From positions 1-50,565 of the forward strand of contig JAFGBI010000228.1 in NCBI GenBank assembly GCA_016933275.1: a DNA stretch of 50,565 bases, read 5' to 3'. This document shows, in pieces, positions 40,869-49,955 of the stretch. Numbering within the stretch: position 1 is the stretch's first letter; each line of letters begins with the position of its first letter. Below the pieces are notes generated by a model. That model saw nothing but the letters and a program-made list of their open reading frames with translations, did not search any database and had not been told where the DNA came from. A program made the translations under genes and the position numbers. The DNA comes from Polyangiaceae bacterium. GTDB taxonomy: Bacteria > Myxococcota_A > Polyangia > Polyangiales > Polyangiaceae.

Positions 40869-42095
40869 TCATCGAACGTAGATGGTCTGCCGAACCCAGC
40901 CTACACCGCCGCGGTTGTCCCTCACGACGGCCCACACCCTGAGGGGGCCCGGCTCCTCGGGCGCCCAGAGCTCGGTTCCGTGGTCCGCGTCCCATCCGTG
41001 GGCGGAGTCGGCGATGAGGCGCACCACATCGGCCACACCCCCGCGATCGACGTGATAGTTGACCCACAGTTGCTCCCGGCGGGCATCCCCGTCGCTGCCG
41101 GCAGGCTCGAGCTCCGAGTTCGCGGGACCGTTGGGATCGAGGACGGGGTGGACCAAGATCGAATCGCAACCCGAGCGGCCATCTCGCTCGCAAGGCTCGA
41201 TGCAAGGGACCAATTCGCAATCCGGCTCTTCGGCCGCGGCGCAGATGCCCTCCGTGCAACGGCCCGACCCACAGTCCTCGGGCGTCGTGCAATCGTCCCC
41301 TGCCCCCCGCGGCGGCTCCACCCCGATGCACGCGCCGTCGATGCAGGTGGTACCGCCGTCGGTCGGTTCGTAGGTCCGTCCGCCGACCACGAAGCCGTCG
41401 ATGACGGGGTTGAGGTTATCGAGCTCATCGAACACGTAGATCGCGCTGTAGCCGATCACGAAGTCGTCGGCTCCGACCCGCTCACCCGAGTCAGAGACGC
41501 AGCCCAGCGGGAAGCCGGTCGCTTCGACCTCGTCGGGATCGGTGATGAGCTCGAGGGTGCCGGCGCACGCCGCGAAGAAGACATAGGTGAGACCGTACGC
41601 CGGAACGGTACCGGCAGGCCGGGTGATCATCGCGTCGCGGGACGGGATGGGGAGCAAGAACCGGTCGCCGACCGCGAACGGGATGCCCGGGGGGAAATCG
41701 GCGCCGAGCTCACGTGGCAAGACGCCCGCGGAGCCGGTGGCCGCGAGGGTGGCCGCGAGAGTGCCGAGCAGCGAACGTCCGGTCGGTGACGCGAACCCCT
41801 GGGCAAAGCAGCCATAGTAGAGATCGCCGGCCGGGTTGTCGCAGCCGCCGAGCCAGACCCGATGCACGGGGCGCGGCGCCGCCTCGGAGCCGTCGGCCCA
41901 GAGCATCGACAGCTCGACGGTGGAGTCGGGGCGAGCATAGGGGGTGCTCTTCTGCACGCCCAGGACGCGCAGCGAGGTGACCTCGGTCGGGGGATCGAAG
42001 GACGGTCCACAGCCCGCCGTGGCGAGCGCGAGGGCCGCCCCGAGCGCGACCCTCGCGGGCCGCCCTGGGTAGCGAATGAAACCATGGTGACGCAT
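40869..42095 (-). CDS. Lipoprotein partner of the TonB-dependent receptor
   Basis: A 408-residue lipoprotein. The signal ARVALGAALALATAGC has a lipobox with Cys29, and the mature part begins GPSFDPPTEVTSLRVLGVQ. The body is beta-rich. Near residues 255-310 there is a Cys-rich segment (GTTCIDGACIG, DDCTTPEDCGSGRCTEGICA) of the kind common in myxobacterial surface proteins, and the end is Ig-like (PLRVWAVVRDNRGGVGW). Its start codon shares one base with the stop of the upstream receptor gene (TGATG at 42093-42097), so they are translationally coupled. By analogy with SusD-like and other receptor partners, it may capture the ligand on the surface. The ligand is unknown. Confidence 0.85.
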   Translation of the reverse strand: MRHHGFIRYPGRPARVALGAALALATAGCGPSFDPPTEVTSLRVLGVQKSTPYARPDSTVELSMLWADGSEAAPRPVHRVWLGGCDNPAGDLYYGCFAQGFASPTGRSLLGTLAATLAATGSAGVLPRELGADFPPGIPFAVGDRFLLPIPSRDAMITRPAGTVPAYGLTYVFFAACAGTLELITDPDEVEATGFPLGCVSDSGERVGADDFVIGYSAIYVFDELDNLNPVIDGFVVGGRTYEPTDGGTTCIDGACIGVEPPRGAGDDCTTPEDCGSGRCTEGICAAAEEPDCELVPCIEPCERDGRSGCDSILVHPVLDPNGPANSELEPAGSDGDARREQLWVNYHVDRGGVADVVRLIADSAHGWDADHGTELWAPEEPGPLRVWAVVRDNRGGVGWVRQTIYVR

Positions 42096-44812
42096 CAGAA
42101 CTCTCCTCTTATCCCGAGGGCAGGGAGGATCGGGAAGCCCTTGGTGCGGTTCGTCTGGGTGTAGTTGTAGTTGTAGGAGAGCGCTTCGACCGCTGCGTTG
42201 TTGTAGGCATTGCGGAGGTCGAGATAGCCGGCGAACCTGAACGCCTTGAACTGCCAGCGCTTGTCGAGCCTCAGATCGAGCTGGTGAATGAGGGGGAGTC
42301 GCTGACTGTAGAGGTCCCCTTGGAGCGCGACGTAGGACCCAGCGTCGGCGGCGTAGAGCGCGCTCAGCGCCGGCTCCGAGAGCACGGGCGTGTAGAGCGT
42401 CCCCGACACCAGGCGGAAACGGCCGCCCACCTCCCAGCCGCGACCGAGGCGGTAGCTGCCGAGCACGGTGAGGTTGTGGGTCTGATCGTACTCGAAGAGG
42501 TAGGCCGGTTCGTCTTCGTGGTCCTTTCGGGCGCTCCGCGACAGGGTGTAGGCGATCCAGCCGAAGAAGTGCCGGTCGGGCTTGTACTTGAGGAACGTCT
42601 CGAGCCCGATCGCGCTCCCGACGCCATCGTTGCCGTAGGTGAAGGAACCCCGGTCGTTCGCGGTCCGCGCGACCAGCTGCCGCATGTCCTTGTAGAACCC
42701 CTCGACACTCAGCTCGACCCGTTCGGTGAGCTGCTGCTCCGCGCCGACGCTGTAGTGGATCGCGCGGTTCGAGCGGAGGCCCGGCGTGCCGAACTCCTCA
42801 CTCGTCTCCTGGAAGGTCGGTGGCCGGTGGAAGACGCCGACGCCGACCTTCGCCGTGGTGCGGAGGCGAGGCTTCAGCCGCCGCGCGTCGAGGGTCGGGT
42901 GAACGATGTCGTAGCGTCCCGTGAGGCGCGGGCTGAAATCCCCGTGAGATGTGTCGCGCGCGTAGTCGATGCGCACCCCGGGGACCAGCCGGAGCCGTGC
43001 GGTCGGGGTGAGCTCGCCTTCGAGGTACCAAGCCGGACGGAACCCGATGAAGTCCACCTCACTCTCTCGCGGGGGACGGTTCGCGAATGGCCCTGGGCTC
43101 GGCTCCCCCGCGTCCGGTGGGTCCGGTGCCCGCACGAACACCGTCCCGGGCGAGAGCTGGAAATCGAGGCCGCCATTTAGCCGAAAGCCCTTGCTCAGCA
43201 CCCAGGCGAACTCGGTCCGGTATTGGATGAGAAAAAGGTCGAGGAGAAACTCGATCATCCCGAACGAGAAGTCGAGGTCGGTCTTCCCCGCCGAGACCAT
43301 GGTCGTGAGCGTCACGTGCCGGTCGAGTTGGTCCTCGTAGAGGAGCTGACCTTGGTGGACCGAAGTGCCGAAGCTCACCGTCCCTCCGAACGAGGGATCC
43401 TCCGCGATCGGATCGTCGATCAGGACCTCGACGCGATCGTCGGAGCCGTATAGTCGCAGGCTGAGCTTCGAGTCCGGGCGCGGCTTGGTCTCCGCGATCA
43501 GCTGATAGTCCCAGTAGACCGGCGACGTGGTGACGCCCGCATCGGTGGCTTCCAGGATGGGGCGGAGCCAGCTATCGAACCAGCTGCGACGTCCGGCGGC
43601 GAAGAGGGACCACTTCTTGAGGCCAGGGATCGGTCCCTCGACCACGAAGCGGGTGTTCAGGAGATCGAGCTCGACGAGACCGTGGTAGCAGCCTTCGCGG
43701 TCGCTCGGTCTCATGTACGGGCCGTGGCATCTGGTGTTGGGCGGGCGGAGCGCCACGTCGACGAGGCCGCCCAGGTAGCGCCCGTATCTTGCGCTGAAGT
43801 TACCCGGATATAGGTCGAATCGCTCGATCGCCTCCGTGGGGATCACGCTGGAAAGCCCGCCGAAGTGGTAGATGAGCGGCACCTCGGCGCCGTCGATGAA
43901 GGCGGCGCTGTCGTTCGGGTCGGAGCCGCGGATGATGAGGAGGCCGGCGAGCCCCGCCGGCGGCCGCGCCACCCCGGGCAACGCCTCGATGGATCGGAGC
44001 GCATCGCCACCAGTCCCTGGCACGCGAGCGATCTCGCGCTGCGAGATCGCTCGCCGCGTCACCTCGCGGAGGGGCCGCTGCCCCTGGATCACGATGTCGA
44101 TCCCTGACACCTCGGCGACCATCCGGTAGGTGACCTCGGTGGCCTCACCCGCCACCACGGACTCCGCCGCCTCGAAGTGCCGATACCCAGCGACGTCGAT
44201 GGAGACGTGGTACTCCCCGGGCGAAAGCTCCGTGAAGGACCAGCGGCCATCGACGTCGGTGGCCAAGCGGTGGTCGACGCCGTCGGCCCCCAAAACCTGC
44301 ACGGTCGCGCCCGCGAGCGGGAGATTGGTGCCCCCGACAGTGACCTGGCCGCTCAGGTTTCCGAGCGCGTGCGCGCGAGGGGGCGCCGCGGACGGAGGCG
44401 GCAGCGCGGCTTCGAGGGTGAACCGGTACTCGTAGTCGATGCGAACGGGGACGGGCCTGCCGTCGACGGTCGCCGGCTTCCATTTGAACCCGAGCGCGGC
44501 CGTCCGAGCCGCCTCGTCGAAGCCATGGCCGGCCGAGCCGATGACCTCGGCGGTGATAACGTTGCCCTGAGGATCGATGACGAGACGGAGGACGACGGCA
44601 CCCTCGACCCCCGCCTCCTTCGCCGCTTCGGGGTAGGGCGCGCGCTGGAACTGCACCAGCTCGGGGCGCACGACCACGGGGGCGGCTGGCGCGGGGCCGT
44701 CGGCCTCCGCGGCGACACCGGGGGGCGTCGCCGCGGGCTGGGCGTGCACCACGCGCACCGCGCAGAGCAGCGCCAGGACGCCGGCGAGCGCAGGGGAGCG
44801 GAGGCGGGGCAT
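42095..44812 (-). CDS. TonB-dependent receptor with N-terminal TonB-C-like and carboxypeptidase-regulatory domains
   Basis: A 905-residue outer-membrane receptor. The start at 44812 gives a signal peptide (ALAGVLALLCAVRVVHAQP). Residues ~50-130 match the TonB C-terminal fold (YPEAAKEAGVEGAVVLRLVI, FKWKPATVDGRPVPVRIDYE), normally found on the energising protein. Residues ~150-235 form a carboxypeptidase regulatory-like domain (LSGQVTVGGTNLPLAGATVQ). The plug follows at about 255-370 (ALPGVARPPAGLAGLLIIRG, FSARYGRYLGGLVDV). The beta-barrel runs to a final strand ending GIRGEF with an aromatic C-terminus. Energy-dependent import is expected; the substrate is unknown. It is first in a two-gene unit with the lipoprotein. 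Confidence 0.9.
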   Translation of the reverse strand: MPRLRSPALAGVLALLCAVRVVHAQPAATPPGVAAEADGPAPAAPVVVRPELVQFQRAPYPEAAKEAGVEGAVVLRLVIDPQGNVITAEVIGSAGHGFDEAARTAALGFKWKPATVDGRPVPVRIDYEYRFTLEAALPPPSAAPPRAHALGNLSGQVTVGGTNLPLAGATVQVLGADGVDHRLATDVDGRWSFTELSPGEYHVSIDVAGYRHFEAAESVVAGEATEVTYRMVAEVSGIDIVIQGQRPLREVTRRAISQREIARVPGTGGDALRSIEALPGVARPPAGLAGLLIIRGSDPNDSAAFIDGAEVPLIYHFGGLSSVIPTEAIERFDLYPGNFSARYGRYLGGLVDVALRPPNTRCHGPYMRPSDREGCYHGLVELDLLNTRFVVEGPIPGLKKWSLFAAGRRSWFDSWLRPILEATDAGVTTSPVYWDYQLIAETKPRPDSKLSLRLYGSDDRVEVLIDDPIAEDPSFGGTVSFGTSVHQGQLLYEDQLDRHVTLTTMVSAGKTDLDFSFGMIEFLLDLFLIQYRTEFAWVLSKGFRLNGGLDFQLSPGTVFVRAPDPPDAGEPSPGPFANRPPRESEVDFIGFRPAWYLEGELTPTARLRLVPGVRIDYARDTSHGDFSPRLTGRYDIVHPTLDARRLKPRLRTTAKVGVGVFHRPPTFQETSEEFGTPGLRSNRAIHYSVGAEQQLTERVELSVEGFYKDMRQLVARTANDRGSFTYGNDGVGSAIGLETFLKYKPDRHFFGWIAYTLSRSARKDHEDEPAYLFEYDQTHNLTVLGSYRLGRGWEVGGRFRLVSGTLYTPVLSEPALSALYAADAGSYVALQGDLYSQRLPLIHQLDLRLDKRWQFKAFRFAGYLDLRNAYNNAAVEALSYNYNYTQTNRTKGFPILPALGIRGEF

Positions 44813-44849
44813 CGAAGGAGCAGGGAGTATCCCGGGCGGAGGAGGGACG

Positions 44850-44990
44850 CAAATGGCGGCGGCGGCGGCAGCAGCGGAAGGGGCAGCGGAAGGGGCAACG
44901 GAAGGGCTGACAGCGGCAGCAACAGCAGCGGCGCCAGTGGCAGTGGCAGCGGAAGCGGCGGCGGCGGCGAGCACCTGCGAGTGGAAGCAA
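44850..44990. repeat. Low-complexity GCGGCAGC-type simple repeat
   Basis: About 140 bp of imperfect trinucleotide and nonamer repeats (GGCGGCGGC, GCAGCGGAAGGG, GCAACAGCAGC), just upstream of the receptor gene. It stretches open frames on both strands artificially (poly-Ala/Gly on one strand, Pro/Leu/Cys on the other). Slippage-prone and probably non-coding; the receptor start is placed after it. Confidence 0.75.
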
Positions 44991-45149
44991 CCCCCAGCCC
45001 CATCCCTGCCGCAGCCGAAACCCCCTTGCCGCAGCCGAAGCCCCAGCCATGGCCGCTTCCCGTCCTCCGTCCGGCCATCGCAAAACGCCATCGGGTCGGC
45101 GACACCCCTGTCCGCGCGATCCGCTGTCGCCGATGATGGAACGGTGATT

Positions 45150-45194
45150 CAGAACAGCAATCCGGTTGCTGTCAGCAACCGGATCGGCGCTCTG
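45150..45194 (-). repeat. Palindromic CTAG element, copy F (ends only)
   Basis: The two outer ends of the element are joined without the core. AGAACAGCAATCCGGTTG on the left parallels AGAGCAGCAATCAGGTTG of copy E. CAACCGGATCGGCGCTCT on the right parallels CAACCTGATCGGTGCTCT. Together they form a perfect 11-bp stem ATCCGGTTGCT / AGCAACCGGAT (45160-45170 and 45174-45184). The CTAG edges are degenerate. Confidence 0.7.
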
Positions 45195-45337
45195 GCGCGG
45201 GTTCGGTGTCCTGATCCGCCAACCCCTGGACCACCAACCACAGCGACGCCCAGAATGCCGGCTAGCCAGGCCGCCACCCCCGCGCCACGATTCGCACCCC
45301 CAACGCCCCCCCATCCCCCCTTCGGAAGGCCTCCTCC

Positions 45338-45412
45338 GTGCTCCGCATCGCCACCTGGAACGTCAACTCCATCCGCGTCCGAGAGACCCACGTGGTGGAC
45401 TTCCTCCGCCGT
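45338..45412 (+). pseudogene. xth: Truncated 5' end of exodeoxyribonuclease III gene
   Basis: The GTG start with GGAAGG upstream reads MLRIATWNVNSIRVRETHVV and then DFLRR, the characteristic first ~25 residues of an ExoIII/AP endonuclease, including the metal/substrate WNVNSIR block. After codon 25 the frame loses all similarity: LRR is followed by AVRDMGKGVATRR instead of the expected PD-V-CLQE strand with the catalytic Glu. A functional enzyme cannot be made, so this is a gene stub left by a deletion or rearrangement ending near 45412. Confidence 0.75.
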
Positions 45413-45413
45413 G

Positions 45414-45607
45414 CAGTTCGTGACATGGGCAAAGGTGTGGCGACACGACGCGTCGGCGGGCGAATCACAGACGCTACCGAGATTCGGAAAGAAGGGGGGA
45501 CAGGGCGGCGCCAGCTTGGTCTCGAAACGCGCGAGCGCCGAGAAATCCCCGACCAGGCGAACGCGCCAGCGATCGCAGAACCGAAGGCCCGAGAAGGCCC
45601 CGGCGGC
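45414..45607 (-). pseudogene. Possible 3'-truncated fragment of a Cys-containing secreted protein
   Basis: The minus-strand frame reads RLVGDFSALARFETKLAPPC, then PNLGSVCDSPADASCRHTFA and HVTNC. It is protein-like, with spaced Cys, up to about 45414, exactly where the opposed xth stub ends. Beyond this it only mirrors xth. A TGA lies just upstream of its first GTG, so both ends are broken. Most likely a remnant joined to xth at a deletion junction. Family not recognised. Confidence 0.35.
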
Positions 45608-46171
45608 CACCCAAAATCACTCCCGGCCTGAGTGACGCGCCGCCCCGCGCACACCGATGCCTGGCACCCAGGATGACAGAACTCACGGCTCGGTCGGCAG
45701 GACCGATGGTGTCCGCCGCAGCCGCGACCCCAACGATGGCTCGGCGTTGACCCCAAGCTCCTTCAAGCTCGCCGTCGTTTCCTTCGTGACGGGCTCCGCG
45801 ACGAGCTTGCTGCCTCCGGGTGGAGTCGGACACGAGCTCTGCGGGCCGTCCGTGCTCGACCGCCTCCCCGAGGAGCACGCGTCGGGGACACGCCATCATC
45901 TCGATACCGTGGGCGTCCTCGCGACAGTAAACGCGCAGGTCGCGATGCTCCGCGCCACCCGCACGCCGGCGAGGGCGCCCCAGTGAGCTGGGCTCGACGA
46001 CCCACTCCCGTCCGGGCCGCCGGCAGCCCGACGGGGGCACTCCCCGCCCCGGAGGGACCGTCGCCGACCGAAGCGAGGACCTGACGAGCGCCGCGGGGAT
46101 TGAACGGATGGGGCGGTCGATCGCATGCTGCGCCCCCCGCTCATGGGGCCGAGACATCGAAAGGTGCGAAC
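45608..46171. other. Scar-like region without a supportable gene
   Basis: About 560 bp. Short protein-like patches occur in different frames (plus frame 45750-45850 around LAVVSFVTGSATSLL; minus frame 45676-45790 around VAEPVTKETTASLKELG), but none continues. This patchwork, beside the xth stub, suggests decayed genes. A plain Shine-Dalgarno-like AAAGGTG lies at its right end before the next gene. Confidence 0.4.
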
Positions 46172-47203
46172 ATGAAGAACCGTTTCCTGTTGTTGACCGT
46201 TCCCTTCCTGGCCTCGGCTCTCGCCAACGGCTGCTCCAAAGCCGATGACGGCGACTCCAATTGCGCCGCCGGCACCGAGCTCTGTCCGTGCGGGAACGAT
46301 CACTCCTGCGACGACGGCCTGGTGTGCGGCTCCGACATCTGCGTGAGGCTCCAGGGCTCAGACAGCACCGGCGGCACGGGACCGACGGGAACCGGCGGGC
46401 AGGGCGCGGCAACCGAGACCGGCGGCACCAGCACGGCAGGCGAGGGCCCGGTGGCGGGAGGCGGTGAGAGCCCGACGGGAGGCGGCCAGGGTGGGACCGA
46501 GGAGGCGCTCCCACCGAGGGGCGAGTGCACGCAGGTGGGGTTCGTGGGCGCAGACCAATCCGATAGCTCCTCGGCCCCCGACCTGTTCGTGGGCTGGCTG
46601 GAGGAACGCGGGGCCATCGTGACCCGGATCGACGCGACGGCATCCCTGTCGCCAGCCACCATCTCACCGCTCCACGTCCTCATCGTGGGGAACATGACGG
46701 CGCGAGCCGACGAGGGTTCACCCTACACTGCCGATGAGATCGCGGCCGTCGAAGCCTGGGTCAATGACGGCGGCGGACTCGTCACGCTCGCGGGATACAC
46801 CGGCAACGAGCAGGCGGCCGCGCCGGCGGACTCACTCCTCGAGCCGCTGGGACTCGGCTACGACTACGAGGGACGCGGCTCCGGAGTGTTCGGCGATGGT
46901 GAGCCTCCCATGGTGGCAACCGTCCCCGAGGAGGCGACCCACGAAACCGTCGACGAGGTGACGAGCCTGGGCGTGTACTTCGCCTATCCCGTCACCGGCA
47001 CGGGCACCGTGGTGCTCGAACGGGAAGAAACGGCCCTCGCCATGGCGAGCGAGGTCGGCCAGGGCCACGTCCTCGCCTGCGGCGACGAGTACTCGACGTT
47101 CGTGAACCGGTGGGAGGACCAAAGCGAGCTGGAGCACGAGGCCTTCTGGACCAACGTTCTCGACTGGATGACGGCGTCGCTGGGCTGTAGGCTCGGGGAC
47201 TGA
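46172..47203 (+). CDS. Lipoprotein with Gly/Thr linker and DUF4350/GATase-like domain
   Basis: A 343-residue protein. The signal RFLLLTVPFLASALANGC has a lipobox ALANGC. Next come a short Cys-rich segment (NCAAGTELCPCGNDHSCDDG then LVCGSDICV) and a typical myxobacterial Gly/Thr/Ser-rich linker (residues ~68-112). The C-terminal ~220 residues form an alpha/beta domain: VGFVGADQSDSS, then PLHVLIVGNMTARADEGSPY and AVEAWVNDGGGLVTLAGYTG. This resembles the glutamine-amidotransferase-like fold of DUF4350/ThuA-type proteins but lacks an obvious catalytic Cys. It is probably a surface protein of unknown ligand. ATG 46172 with AAAGGTG about 6 bp upstream is the likely start. Confidence 0.85.
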   Translation: MKNRFLLLTVPFLASALANGCSKADDGDSNCAAGTELCPCGNDHSCDDGLVCGSDICVRLQGSDSTGGTGPTGTGGQGAATETGGTSTAGEGPVAGGGESPTGGGQGGTEEALPPRGECTQVGFVGADQSDSSSAPDLFVGWLEERGAIVTRIDATASLSPATISPLHVLIVGNMTARADEGSPYTADEIAAVEAWVNDGGGLVTLAGYTGNEQAAAPADSLLEPLGLGYDYEGRGSGVFGDGEPPMVATVPEEATHETVDEVTSLGVYFAYPVTGTGTVVLEREETALAMASEVGQGHVLACGDEYSTFVNRWEDQSELEHEAFWTNVLDWMTASLGCRLGD

Positions 47204-47294
47204 TCGAGTACGTTCTTGGCGGGGCGCGGGTTCGATCTCCTCCGCCGGCAAGCGTCTCTCTTTTTGGGGGCGACGAGACGACGGAGGCCCCGCT

Positions 47295-49496
47295 ATGTTC
47301 GGGTCCATGGCGGCCCGGCACCCCTACACCGATCCGGAGCTCAGCGTCCCCGAGCGTGTCCGCGACCTGATGGAGCGCATGTCGATCGAGGAGATGGTGG
47401 GTCAGATGGTGCAGGCGGACGGGCGCGCCAACGCCGAAGCGCTGGTCCGCGAGCGTCGAGTGGGGTCCTTTCTCCATATCCTGGGGGAGAAGACGGTCGA
47501 GCTCCAACGCTTGGCCGCAGAGACCGAGCTCGGCATCCCCCTGATCTTCGGGATCGATGCCATCCATGGGCACGCATTTTGGCCGGGGTCCACGGTCTTC
47601 CCAACCCAGCTGACCCTGTCCTCTTCGTACCACCCCGACCACCTGCGCGTGATGGGGCGGATCACCGCCAGAGAGATGCTGGCGACGGGGCTCCACTGGA
47701 CCTTCTCGCCAGTACTCTGCATCGCGCGCGACCTGCGTTGGGGTCGCGTCGGGGAGACGTTCGGTGAGGATCCGTACCTCATCGGCGAGCTCGGCCGCGC
47801 CCTCATCGAGGGGTACCAGGGCAATGATCTCGCGCACCCCGAAGCGGTGCTCGCCTGCGCGAAGCACTTCGCCGGTTACTCGGAGACGGTCGGCGGTCGG
47901 GACGCGAGTGAGGCCGATCTGTCGGAGCGCAAACTCCGGACCTACTTCCTCCCGCCCTTCCGCGAGGCGGTGCGGGCCGGATGCCGCACCTTCATGACGG
48001 CGTATCAGTGCATCGACGGGGTAGCATGCGTGGTGAACCGTCGGCTGCTCGTCGAGATCCTCCGCGATGAATGGGGCTTCGACGGCTTCGTGGTCACCGA
48101 CTGGGACAACGTCGGACGCACCCATCACCAGCAGCACCTCTACCCCTCGATCGAGGCTGCGGTGCCGGACGTCGTGCGCGCGGGCAACGACATGGTCATG
48201 GTCACGCCGGCATTCTACGACGCCGCGCTCGCTGGTCTGAGACGCGGCAGCATCGATCGTGGCGACATCGAGGCCGCCTGCCGCCGCATCCTCGCCGAGA
48301 AGCTCGCGCTCGGCCTCTTCGATCACAAGCGCTACCCGGATCTCGAGCGGGCGCCCGAGGTGGTGGGGTCGATGGCACATCGCGAGCCGCTCTTGCGCGC
48401 CGCGCTCGACTCGCTGGTACTCCTGAAGAACGTCGAGCGGGACGGCGCTCCTCTGCTCCCGTTCGGAGCCGGGGTCCGGCGGATGGCCGTCCTCGGACCG
48501 AACGCCGACGACACCCTCGCTCAGCTGGGTGACTGGTCCTTTGGCAGCGGCCAGGCGAGCCTCTCCACCGAGGGCCATCCGCGGGAGCTCGTGACCACCG
48601 TGCTCGATGGGCTCCGTGACCGCGCGACCCGGGGGGGGATTGCGATCAGCTACGCTCGCGGCTGCGACGTCATCGACCCGGGCGAGAGTGGGATCGCCGA
48701 AGCCGCGAAGCTGGCGGCTGCCGCAGACGTGGCGGTGGTGGTGGTGGGCGACCGTCTCGAACTCGTCGGCGAGGAGCGAGATCGTTCCGATCTCGAGCTC
48801 ACCGGCGGCCAGCCTGCCCTGCTGGCGGCGGTGAAGGCCACGGGCGTGCCGCTGGTGGTCGTCCTGATCAACAGCAAGCCCCTCGTCATCCCCTGGCTCG
48901 CCGAGCACGCCGACGCGATCTTGGAGGCGTATAACCCCGGCATGGAGGGAGGCCGCGCCGTCGCGGAGGTGCTCTTCGGCGATCACAACCCGTCGGGCAA
49001 GCTGACCGTGAGCTTCCCGCGCTCGCTCGGATCACAACCTTCGTCCTACCAGGTGGTCCCGGGCTGGCACGGAAGCAAGCATGGGCACTATGACGCCCAA
49101 CCCCTCTTCCCCTTCGGGTTCGGCCTATCGTACACGACCTTCGGCTACGCGCACCTCGCGCTCGAGCAACCGCGCGTGAAGCGGGGCCAACCGGTGACGG
49201 TCTCGATCGAGGTGACGAACCAGGGGGATCGCGCAGGCACGGAGATCGCAGAGCTCTACCTGAGGGACCTCTACTCTACGCTCAGCACACCCACCAAACG
49301 CCTCCGTCGCTTCGCCAGGATCGAGCTACGGCAGGGCGAAACGCGCAGGCTCGAGTTCACGCTCGTCGACGAGGACCTCGCCTACGTCGGTCGCGATGGG
49401 CAGCCGGTGGTGGAGCCGGGGGAGTTCGAGGTCATGGTCGGCGGTTCCTCGCGCGACGAAGACCTGCTGCGAGCACGCTTCGTGGTCGAGGGATAG
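47295..49496 (+). CDS. bglX: Beta-glucosidase, glycoside hydrolase family 3
   Basis: A 733-residue GH3 enzyme in the usual three parts. The (beta/alpha)8 domain covers residues ~10-330, with IFGIDAIHGHAFWPG near 84, AKHFAGYSE near 195 and the nucleophile region FVVTDWDNVG near 264 (Asp of TDW). The alpha/beta sandwich runs from about 365 to 590 (LLKNVERDGAPLLPF, GDRLELVGEERDRSDLEL with the acid/base region, LINSKPLVIPWLA, YNPGMEGGRAVAEVLFGDHN). A C-terminal fibronectin-III-like domain follows (VTVSIEVTNQGDRAGTEIAE). There is no signal peptide, so unlike E. coli BglX it is probably cytosolic, hydrolysing imported oligoglucosides. GGAGG about 8 bp before the ATG at 47295 fixes the start. Confidence 0.94.
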   Translation: MFGSMAARHPYTDPELSVPERVRDLMERMSIEEMVGQMVQADGRANAEALVRERRVGSFLHILGEKTVELQRLAAETELGIPLIFGIDAIHGHAFWPGSTVFPTQLTLSSSYHPDHLRVMGRITAREMLATGLHWTFSPVLCIARDLRWGRVGETFGEDPYLIGELGRALIEGYQGNDLAHPEAVLACAKHFAGYSETVGGRDASEADLSERKLRTYFLPPFREAVRAGCRTFMTAYQCIDGVACVVNRRLLVEILRDEWGFDGFVVTDWDNVGRTHHQQHLYPSIEAAVPDVVRAGNDMVMVTPAFYDAALAGLRRGSIDRGDIEAACRRILAEKLALGLFDHKRYPDLERAPEVVGSMAHREPLLRAALDSLVLLKNVERDGAPLLPFGAGVRRMAVLGPNADDTLAQLGDWSFGSGQASLSTEGHPRELVTTVLDGLRDRATRGGIAISYARGCDVIDPGESGIAEAAKLAAAADVAVVVVGDRLELVGEERDRSDLELTGGQPALLAAVKATGVPLVVVLINSKPLVIPWLAEHADAILEAYNPGMEGGRAVAEVLFGDHNPSGKLTVSFPRSLGSQPSSYQVVPGWHGSKHGHYDAQPLFPFGFGLSYTTFGYAHLALEQPRVKRGQPVTVSIEVTNQGDRAGTEIAELYLRDLYSTLSTPTKRLRRFARIELRQGETRRLEFTLVDEDLAYVGRDGQPVVEPGEFEVMVGGSSRDEDLLRARFVVEG

Positions 49497-49955
49497 TCCA
49501 AGGCACACCGCTGCCACGGAGCGCGGTACCCGGGCCGATGCTGCCGAGTTCTGAATGGTCGGTCTGGAGCCGTCGCTCGAACGCCGACGCCAAGGAGGGA
49601 ACAGTGATGCTGGCCAGAAGACTGAAATGGCCAGTCGGACGTGCGCGACATGACGAAAACCGCCACGCACCGCGGTGGTGGAACTGGCCACCTGGAAAGC
49701 CCACCTGTGCCTCGATGACCCGCCAGGAGGAGCGAAAGAAGCGAGGGAACCCGGCGGGAAGTGAGGGACCGCACAGCGGTCGCGCCGGCGCGGGTCGTCC
49801 GCGGGGACCCTTCGTCGATCCTTCGTTCTTGAGGCGAAAAGCTCATCGAGGTTGAGTCAGATTCCTCAGCATGGAGTTTGCTTCTCAGCCGGGGTGCATC
49901 TGGTGAATTCACTCTATCATGTCCACTGGACTATTCCACGGACGTGTGAAATCAA
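49497..49955. other. Intergenic region left of the edge gene
   Basis: A 459-bp stretch. Frames on both strands are open in places but give Arg/Trp/Pro-rich translations with no family resemblance. TGGCCA occurs three times (about 49612-49690). The last 100 bp are clearly A/T-richer (GAATTCACTCTATCATG, about 49902-49921) and probably hold the promoter of the next gene. TATCAT is a candidate -10, but I see no good -35. Confidence 0.4.

Noticed and set aside
44850..44990. Possible poly-Ala/Gly-rich coding extension of the TonB receptor or of a plus-strand gene
   Set aside because: It is simple-sequence DNA open in several frames. The receptor's signal peptide starts cleanly at 44812, after it.
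49497..49955. Possible insertion-sequence remnant with repeated TGGCCA
   Set aside because: TGGCCA is short and self-complementary, and no transposase fragment or terminal inverted repeats could be recognised.
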